From assembly GCA_037576215.1 (NCBI GenBank), contig JBANDB010000001.1, positions 2,790,001 through 2,854,000 on the forward strand: a stretch of 64,000 nucleotides of DNA, given 5' to 3'. The number at the start of each line of letters is the position of its first letter. The first letter of the stretch is position 1. Source of the stretch: Armillaria gallica. Taxonomy: Eukaryota; Basidiomycota; Agaricomycetes; Agaricales; Physalacriaceae. Shown here in pieces: positions 58,021 through 64,000 of the stretch. The notes under the pieces were generated by a model that saw nothing but the letters and a program-made list of their open reading frames with translations, made no database searches and was not told the DNA's origin. A program made the position numbers and the translations under genes.

Positions 58021-59554
58021 AACTTGGGGAGAGCTTAGGCAATTAACATAGCAACACAGCAATCAAGGCAATGTGTGTACAAGTGGTTTGCTGCACCTCC
58101 ATGCAGTTGATTCTTCAATAACACAAGATACATTGTGACTTTTTCAGTCAGTGAAGTAGTACTCTTGGTCAATGAGTACTGGTAGACATTGGTTGTAAGC
58201 TGGGAGGGATCTTAATAACAAGATGAGAAGGAATCTAGTATGATGTGAATACTAAGAAACCATGATAGAAACTGTTAAAACAGTCTAGAAACATGGGGAT
58301 GGGCTAAAGAGTACAAAAATAGCTCTAGAAATCATGGCAATGCACTAGGAAATGTGTCCTGGTGGTCTAGAAAATGTTAGCAATTGACTAGAAAACATCA
58401 AAATAGCCTGGAAATTGTGGCCAGAGGGTGTACACAATAATGTAAGTCAAAACAATGGCAATAAATGTGCAGAAACTACCTTGGAACTGCTGGGAACTGG
58501 GAGAAAACATAGCAACTGTGGTGCTGAGTGGGGTGTTGCGGCAATAGATGCACAGCAACTCTGAACAATGGCAATGATGAAGGTGATCCTATGGAGAATG
58601 ATGCTGAAATGGCCTACACAGAGGCAATACTGAACTAGGCAATGGCAACATAGAAGGTGAAGTGATGTTGTGGCATTAAAAGAGAAAGCAAGTTATTGAT
58701 GCAAGATTCTGTGTATTGGTGCAATATACAACCAACAATGTTTAAGAGTAAAGCAAGCGGTGAGGGATAACTTGGAGTAACTGTAGCTGATTGGAAATGC
58801 TGTAGTCTTATCAACTAGATAAGAACTCCTCTAAAAATGTGGTTTCTAGCTAGTTTTTATACTACAAGTACAGTTTTATAAATAGAATATTCATCAAAGC
58901 CTTAGTAAAGCTGTAAGTCCTTGGCTTTGTAATAGCCATAGTAAACATATGGCTTCTGTGGTTCTAAAGTAACAGCAACTCCTCGACATTGCCATGTATA
59001 GATGAACACTGTGTGGTTTTATTGAGCAATAGGCAGATCATGAGGTGCTGTTTAGCTGCGGAATATTGAGCTGCAGTTGCCATGCTGAGGTGTACACTTG
59101 GGTCAATGACAATTTGAGGTCTTGGCACTGTAACAGCCTTAGTAAATGTGGTCTGTAGTTGCTGTGGCTGTAATTATCATAGCTGGAAGAGTATTTGTGT
59201 CAATCATGTCATTTCATCAAATGATTGATAGGCATGTCAACTGGTGCTTCTGAGTGATGCAGCAACTCTATATTGGGATGATTGTCGATCAATGGTGCCT
59301 TACTGAGATGGGGTACAGTAATTATGATGCGTGGCAAGCTGGGAAGGATAATGGAGTGTTGAAAGAGTACAGATGTCATGGTTTTAGGATTGTATCTGTG
59401 TGTGGGTGGCATATACTGCAAAAATCTGTAGTATTATCAAGTGTTGGCAGTATTATGGAGTGTGTGGGGATTATAATGGTGTTGTTTCAAAGATATTGGG
59501 TGATGGATGGGTAAATCCATAAATTCTGAGTGTACAGAGCCTGGAGGCTTATCA
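57983..59554. mobile_element. TIR/LTR-like repeat, copy 2 (inverted, inside gypsy B gag)
   Basis: Starts TGATGAGCCTAGACTTCCATGG and ends AGAGCCTGGAGGCTTATCA, the reverse complement arrangement of copies 1 and 3. Flanked by CCAC (57979-57982) and TCAC (59555-59558). CpG-poor, shortest of the three (1572 bp). The shared TATA-like block is near 58850-58890 in reverse. It interrupts the zinc-knuckle codons of gypsy B gag. Confidence 0.75.
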
Positions 59555-59753
59555 TCACATCAGAAGCACTTTGCCTATGCCTGATTCCTGTCAATGTCCA
59601 TAGACATGCCCTGTCCTCTATATGTTGTGCTGGTGCCTGTCTTCTTTTTCAGCATTCCTGATGATGGTTGACTACTCTTCTGGGGCATAGTCATCTTTGG
59701 TACCTGGGGTTTGATATCTCCCATCTGGCTGTATGTCGAGTTCTCTACATTTT

Positions 59754-60172
59754 TATTAAACTTGAACTCCTATCAAGGATAAACAATGGCTGTCTCGTGT
59801 TCGGGCAGTCACCGATGAGTTCCTCAAGCAATAGGCGATAAGGCTCAAGTCCTTAGTTCTTAGCAAATTAAGTAATAGTTTCAGTATAGATTAAAGTTAG
59901 CTCAAAGCTGGGGTACATACAGGGAGAGCTACTATTTAAATATTCGAAGTGAGGTTCTAATAATAAGTCATTCATAAGGGATAAGGTTCATGAGCACGCA
60001 GTGTTGGAGTAGGAATGTGTAAGCATGCAATGTTGAAGCAAGAATGCGCAATATCGGAGAGATAGCATGGGAACGTCATTCTGTTGCTCAGTTGCCCCTA
60101 TGGTCAGCGGCCTGGTCAGTCTGGTGTGAGTGATAAGATAAGATAGAGCAAAAAAGTGAATAAATTGTGACA
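59754..60172 (-). repeat. Left LTR of gypsy C
   Basis: Related to the solo LTR at 32494 and, more distantly, to the gypsy A LTR; shares the TTAGCTCAAAGCTGG block and the GATAAGATAAGATA end. Its partner is outside the window. Confidence 0.8.
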
Positions 60173-60227
60173 TTACACCCTCATTAAGGCAGGCATCCCG
60201 ACTGCTGTTAGGTCAATTCCCCACCAT

Positions 60228-60660
60228 TCAGTTCCATGTTTTCGTCGTACCAGTTGATTTCCCAATATTTGTCAAACAGTTTAGTGTATTGTGGTAGTTC
60301 ATGTTCATAATACCATGTCTCCACTGGTTGTTCATATTGTGGGTGTCTTCCTGGTCATATGAGGTATTGCCACCCTTCTCAAGGTCCCCAATGTTCTCCA
60401 TCTGGTCGCTCAGCAGCGATGATGATCGTCGTGTCTGGTTTATCAGTTGTGATGAGGTCGATGTGTTCCATGAGGAATTCCTCGATAAGCTCGTCTGTGT
60501 CCATGTCATCCTCCTGTACCCAGCTGTTTGATTCTGGTCCATAGCCCTTCCACTTGACAAAATAGTCTGTCACTGTCCTTGGCGGTTCTCCCTGTTTTCC
60601 TCGAACTCGTCATTGTCTACTGTTTAGGAATTTTTCAACTTCGTAGTGTTCTTTGCCATC
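60228..60660 (-). pseudogene. Gypsy C chromodomain
   Basis: EHYEVEKFLNSRQ, one TGA at 60610-60612, then in the same frame TDYFVKWKGYGPESNSWVQE and an acidic tail. The single stop replaces what would be CGA and is the only lesion between integrase and chromodomain. Confidence 0.82.
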
Positions 60661-61656
60661 TATGAGGTCTGGCAGTGGTGGAGGTGGTTGTTCTTGATTG
60701 GGGAATGCCGGGGGAGTGTATGGGGTAAGTAGTGACTCATTGAACATGGGGTGAATCTTCCAGTTGGTAGGTAGCTTTAGTGTGTATGTGGAGGCACCCT
60801 TCTTGCTTTTAATTTCAAAGGGACTGGTGTATTTATCATCAAGCTTTTTCTTTGGGTGGGGAAGGTGGAGATTTGTTGTGTCAAGCCAGACTTTGTCACC
60901 TACTTTGTACTTGATGGCTGGTTGTTTTGATCTATCATATTGCGCTTTTATTTGTAGTGCAGCCTTTTCGAGTGATCTTTTGGTGGTCGCGTGGATCTCC
61001 TGCATCTTGGAGACGAAGGTGTTCGAAGTGGGGGTATGGAATGGTGTGGTGGCTTTTGTTCCTGGTAGTATTGTGGGATTATAGCCATAGTTGACTTCGA
61101 AGGGACTTTTGCTGGTAGAGGAATGGGTCTGATTATTGTGAGCGAACGCGGCGAGGGAAAGCCATTCTGCCCAATCAGTCTGAAGGTGATTGACGAACAT
61201 CTGAAGGTATTTTTCGATTTCTTGGTTGACCCTTTCAGTTTGTCTGTCTGTCTGAGGGTAATAGGCAGTCGAGGCATTGCCTTTAATCTGAAGGAGATCG
61301 TAGAGGTCTTTCATAAACTTGGATACAAATACGGTTCCTCTGTCCGAGATGATGACTGGAGGCATTTCATGTTTGGCATATACCTCGTCATGTAAGATCT
61401 TTGCCCATCCTTCTGAGGATAATTCAGTGGAGCATGCAATGGGGATGATTTCCTTTGAGAAATGGTTGACAATCACAAGGATGGCATCGCATCCATTGCT
61501 CTTGGGTAATCCGGTTACCATGTCTACCAAGATGTGGGTCCACGAGTGAGAGGGTATCTCATTGGGATGGAGGGGTGCTGCCTTCGCTTGAGTGCTGCTT
61601 TTTGTTTGTTGGCAGGTCTCGCAGGCCCTCACATAGGCTTCGATATCCTTCTTCAT
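60610..61656 (-). CDS. Gypsy C integrase (348-codon open frame)
   Basis: Integrase core and C-terminal module, nearly intact: CETCQQTKSSTQAK (end of HHCC), ILVDMVTGLPKSNG (Asp), VIISDRGTVFVSKFMKD (Asp), QTERVNQEIEKYLQMFV (Glu), FAHNNQTHSSTSKSPFEVNY, KVGDKVWLDTTNLHLPHPKK and KLPTNWKIHPMFNESLLTPY. It integrates the element's cDNA. The frame opens at an internal Met and the upstream part of the polyprotein continues rightwards with a few stops. Confidence 0.9.
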   Translation of the reverse strand: MKKDIEAYVRACETCQQTKSSTQAKAAPLHPNEIPSHSWTHILVDMVTGLPKSNGCDAILVIVNHFSKEIIPIACSTELSSEGWAKILHDEVYAKHEMPPVIISDRGTVFVSKFMKDLYDLLQIKGNASTAYYPQTDRQTERVNQEIEKYLQMFVNHLQTDWAEWLSLAAFAHNNQTHSSTSKSPFEVNYGYNPTILPGTKATTPFHTPTSNTFVSKMQEIHATTKRSLEKAALQIKAQYDRSKQPAIKYKVGDKVWLDTTNLHLPHPKKKLDDKYTSPFEIKSKKGASTYTLKLPTNWKIHPMFNESLLTPYTPPAFPNQEQPPPPLPDLIDGKEHYEVEKFLNSRQ

Positions 61657-62008
61657 CTTCAGTCACCAGAATTCTCATAGTATGAGTTCCTTGGTTTTTT
61701 CAATGCCTGGGTGCCCAGCAGTGACATGGTCATGGAATCAAGCAATGATCTCTCCTCGAAGCGCATGGTCCCGAGGGACATAGATCCTGCTGTTGTGCCA
61801 GATAAGCCCATCTTTTATTTTCATACCATGATCATGATTAATGGAGCCAGCCACGGTGTTGTCCCAAAGATGGATGTTCCTGGTGGCAGTTCATACACCG
61901 AGATGGGTTTCTTCGAGGGTAGGCATGATCATGGCCCTGAAATGTTCAGGGGTTAGGACTATCACTTGGTCATTATTGCTCTGTCCCTGGTCATGATCAG
62001 CTTGTCAC
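61657..62008 (-). pseudogene. Gypsy C RNase H-integrase linker
   Basis: Homologous to the same interval of A and B (HDHVTAGHPGIEKTKEL-type zinc arm, then upstream linker), broken by stops and cut at 62008 by the inserted repeat. Confidence 0.7.
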
Positions 62009-63778
62009 TGATGAGCCTCCAGGCTCTGTATGCTCAGAATTCACGGATTTAGCCATCCATCACCCAATACCTTCAAAACGACGCCATTATAATCCTCACA
62101 CACTCCATAATACTGCCAACACTCGATAATACCACGGATTTTCACAGTATAAGCCACAAACATTCAGATCCAGTCCTAAAACTGTGACATCCACTCCTCA
62201 CGCACTCCGCTATCCTTCCCAGAAAGCCTCGCATCACAATTACCATATCCCATCATGGCAAGGCACCTTTGATCGACAATCATCCTAAAATGGGGTTGCT
62301 ATATCACTCAGAAGCACTAGTTGATGTGCCCATCAATCATTTAATGAAATGACGTGATTGACGCGAGTACCCTCCCAGCTACAATAATTACAGCTACGGC
62401 AACTATAGACCACATTTACTAAGGCTGTTACAGTGCCAAGACTTCGAATTATCGTTGCCCCATGCATACACCTCAGCACGGTGACTGCAGCTCAATAATC
62501 TGCAGCTACACAGCACCTTATGATCTGCTCCTCGCTCAATAAAACCACATGGTTCGCATCCATACACAGCAATGTCGAGGACTTGCTGTTACTTTAGAAC
62601 CACAGATACCATATGTTTACTACAGCTATTACAAAAGCCAAGGACTTACAGCCTTACTAAGGCTCCAAAGAATATTCTATTTATAAAATCGTACTTGTAG
62701 TATAAAAACTAGGTAGAAACCGCATTTTTAGAGCTAGTTCTTACCCAGTTGACGAGGCTACGGCATTACCAGTCAGCTACGGTTACTCCAAGTTATTCCC
62801 CACTGCTTGCTTTACTCTTTAAACGTTGTTGGTTGCACCAATACACGAAATCTTGCATCAATAACTTGCTTTTGTCTTTGAATGCCACAACATTGCTTCA
62901 CTTTCACCACATAGGATTGTTTCATCACTTTCACCTTCTACATCGCCATCGTTTTCATCACCCAGTTCAGTATTGCCTCCATGTAGGCCCAGTTCAGCTC
63001 CATAGGATCACCCTCATCCTTATCATTGTTCGGAGTTGCCATGCATCTATTGCCACAGCACCCCATTCAGCACCTCAGTTGCTATGATTTCTACCAGTTT
63101 CTTGCAGTCTCCATACGTTTATTGCTATTGTTTCGACTCACAACATTAGGTACACCCCAAGCCATGTTTACTAGGCTATTTCGATGTCTTCTAGTCCATT
63201 GCCATGATTTCTAGAGCATTGCAACGTTTTCTAGTGCGTTGCTACGATTCTAGGGCATTGCTACGATTTCCAGTCCTTCCACACGATTACTCGTCCTCCC
63301 CCATGATTACTAGAGCATCACAACATTTTCTAGTCCCTCCCTACGTTTTCCAGTCCCTCCCCATGATTTCTTGACCATTGCAACGATTTCTATCGCATTG
63401 CTACGTTTTCTAGCACCTCCCTACATTTTCCAGTCCATCCCCACGATTTCTAGACCCATTTTCGTGGTCTCTAGATCATTTTCGCAGTTTCTATTGCAGT
63501 TTCTTGGTATTCAAGTCATACCAGATTCCATCCCATCTCGTTTATCGAGATCCCTTCCCAGCTTACAGCCAACATCTATTAGTACTCCTTGACCAAGAGT
63601 ACTACTTCACTGACTGAAAAGTCGCAGTGTATCTTGCGTTATTGAGGAATTGACCGCACAGAGGTGCACCGAACCACTCGCACACACATTGCCTTGATTG
63701 CTGTGTTGCTACGTTAATTGCCTAAGCTCTCTCCAAGTTTTGGGTGTTGCCGTTGCCACGGAAGTCCAAGGCTCATCA
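62009..63778. mobile_element. TIR/LTR-like repeat, copy 3 (inside gypsy C)
   Basis: 1770 bp with perfect terminal inverted repeats TGATGAGCCT / AGGCTCATCA at 62009 and 63778, except one base beyond the ninth, and an exact 4-bp duplication TCAC (62005-62008, 63779-63782). Removing it rejoins the gypsy sequence in register with elements A and B. Contains the shared TATA-like block (62685-62715) and a 20-bp tandem array (63171-63510). No coding frame with motifs. CpG-rich relative to the other copies. Confidence 0.82.
63171..63510. repeat. 20-bp minisatellite, 17 imperfect units
   Basis: Units of 19-21 bp with approximate consensus CTAGTCCATTGCTACGATTT run without gaps through copy 3 of the TIR/LTR-like repeat. 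Copy 2 keeps only a few recognisable units (about 58260-58440, reversed), which helps explain the length differences. Confidence 0.88.
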
Positions 63779-63782
63779 TCAC

Positions 63783-64000
63783 AATAGGAGGTCAGCTTTT
63801 TTGTTGGCGGTTCCGGCTTTATGATGAAGGGTGAAATGGTATTCCACTAGTTTGGTGATCCACCGGGCCTGTCGTCAGTTTACCTTCTGAGGCTTTTGGA
63901 AGTACTGGAGGTTTTGGTGATCTGTCCAGATCTCAAAGTCTTGGTACACGCCCATGAGATAATGCCTCCATTCCTCTAGTGTGAGCATGATCGCAAGAAG
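63783..64000 (-). pseudogene. Gypsy C RNase H C-terminal part, cut by the window edge
   Basis: Minus-strand reading gives LLAIMLTLEEWRHYLMG, FEIWTDHQNLQYF and ARWITKLVEYHFTLHHKAG, as in the RNase H end of elements A and B. The rest of the polyprotein lies outside the window. Confidence 0.85.

Larger units (their letters stand above)
52939..59753 (-). mobile_element. Gypsy element B: decayed chromovirus, left part
   Basis: Minus-strand gypsy element with left LTR about 52939-53237 (TGTCATGC...TTGTAACA), followed by the shared polypurine block. Then right of it chromodomain, integrase, RNase H, reverse transcriptase, protease and gag with a zinc knuckle. It is interrupted at 57983-59554 by copy 2 of the TIR/LTR-like repeat and at 59754 by gypsy C, so its gag N-terminus and right LTR lie beyond the window. 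Very CpG-poor, with many stops. The protease and RT catalytic Asp codons read Asn. Confidence 0.85.
59754..64000 (-). mobile_element. Gypsy element C: younger chromovirus, runs off the window
   Basis: Left LTR 59754-60172 (start decayed to TATTAAACTTGAACTCC, end AATTGTGACA), then polypurine block, chromodomain, integrase and, right of the inserted repeat, RNase H up to the window end. CpG is frequent and stops are few, so it is the youngest of the three gypsy copies. It lies within gypsy B, whose gag sequence abuts its left end. Confidence 0.88.

Noticed and set aside
28000..64000. Classic RIP (CpA-directed) as cause of the decay
   Set aside because: Changes seen in the LTR pair sit mainly at CpG and coding-strand stops are CGA to TGA; this fits CpG methylation better than Neurospora-type RIP.
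1..64000. CRISPR arrays, bacterial operons, tRNA or rRNA genes
   Set aside because: The only regular tandem array (63171-63510) has no spacers, the genes are spliced eukaryotic genes, and no cloverleaf-like tRNA or rRNA sequence was recognised.

Overview
The window is nuclear DNA of a filamentous basidiomycete, most likely a mushroom-forming Agaricomycete. The evidence is genes broken by many introns of about 50 nt with GT(AG)AGT-type donors, families expanded in mushrooms (DUF6534-type and other seven-helix membrane proteins, a ubiquitin-like-domain protein, a SAM methyltransferase of a mushroom family, ABCC transporters), and a transposon load of Helitrons and chromodomain Ty3/gypsy elements. 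Intron and exon boundaries were read by eye.

Region 1 (1-27 kb) is ordinary gene-dense chromatin. In order: a truncated proline-rich protein (-), a p24/Erv25 cargo receptor (+, one-base frameshift), a CsbD-like stress protein (-), a full-length ABCC transporter (+), a SAM methyltransferase (+), a non-coding host gene carrying two copies of a probable C/D-box snoRNA in successive introns (-), an F-box-like gene (+, broken or with an unresolved intron), D-amino-acid oxidase (-), Asp/Glu/hydantoin racemase (+, frameshift), a DUF6534 membrane protein (+), a ubiquitin-like-domain protein (+), a Zn2Cys6 transcription factor (-), dihydropyrimidinase/hydantoinase (-, frameshift) and a second seven-helix membrane protein (+). 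The oxidase, racemase, hydantoinase and Zn2Cys6 regulator within 11 kb suggest a hydantoin / D-amino-acid utilisation neighbourhood. This is inferred from families and position.

Region 2 (27-64 kb) is a transposon landfill that grows progressively poorer in CpG. A Helitron (HUH Rep plus PIF1-type helicase, riddled with TGA stops where CGA is expected) is split by gypsy element A (36558-46282), which has two 402-bp LTRs and a 5-bp target duplication. Further right a decayed gypsy B (from 52939) contains a younger gypsy C (from 59754, running off the window). A 1.6-1.8 kb repeat with terminal inverted repeats TGATGAGCC/GGCTCATCA occurs three times, once inside each gypsy element. The two LTRs of A differ only by transitions, nearly all at CpG, which points to cytosine-methylation-driven decay. 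Element A also has a primer-binding site that can pair with the predicted 5' end of its own transcript, as in Tf1/sushi self-priming elements.

The strongest leads for something new are the duplicated intronic snoRNA gene, the three-copy TIR/LTR-like element with its 20-bp minisatellite, and the self-priming signal of gypsy A.
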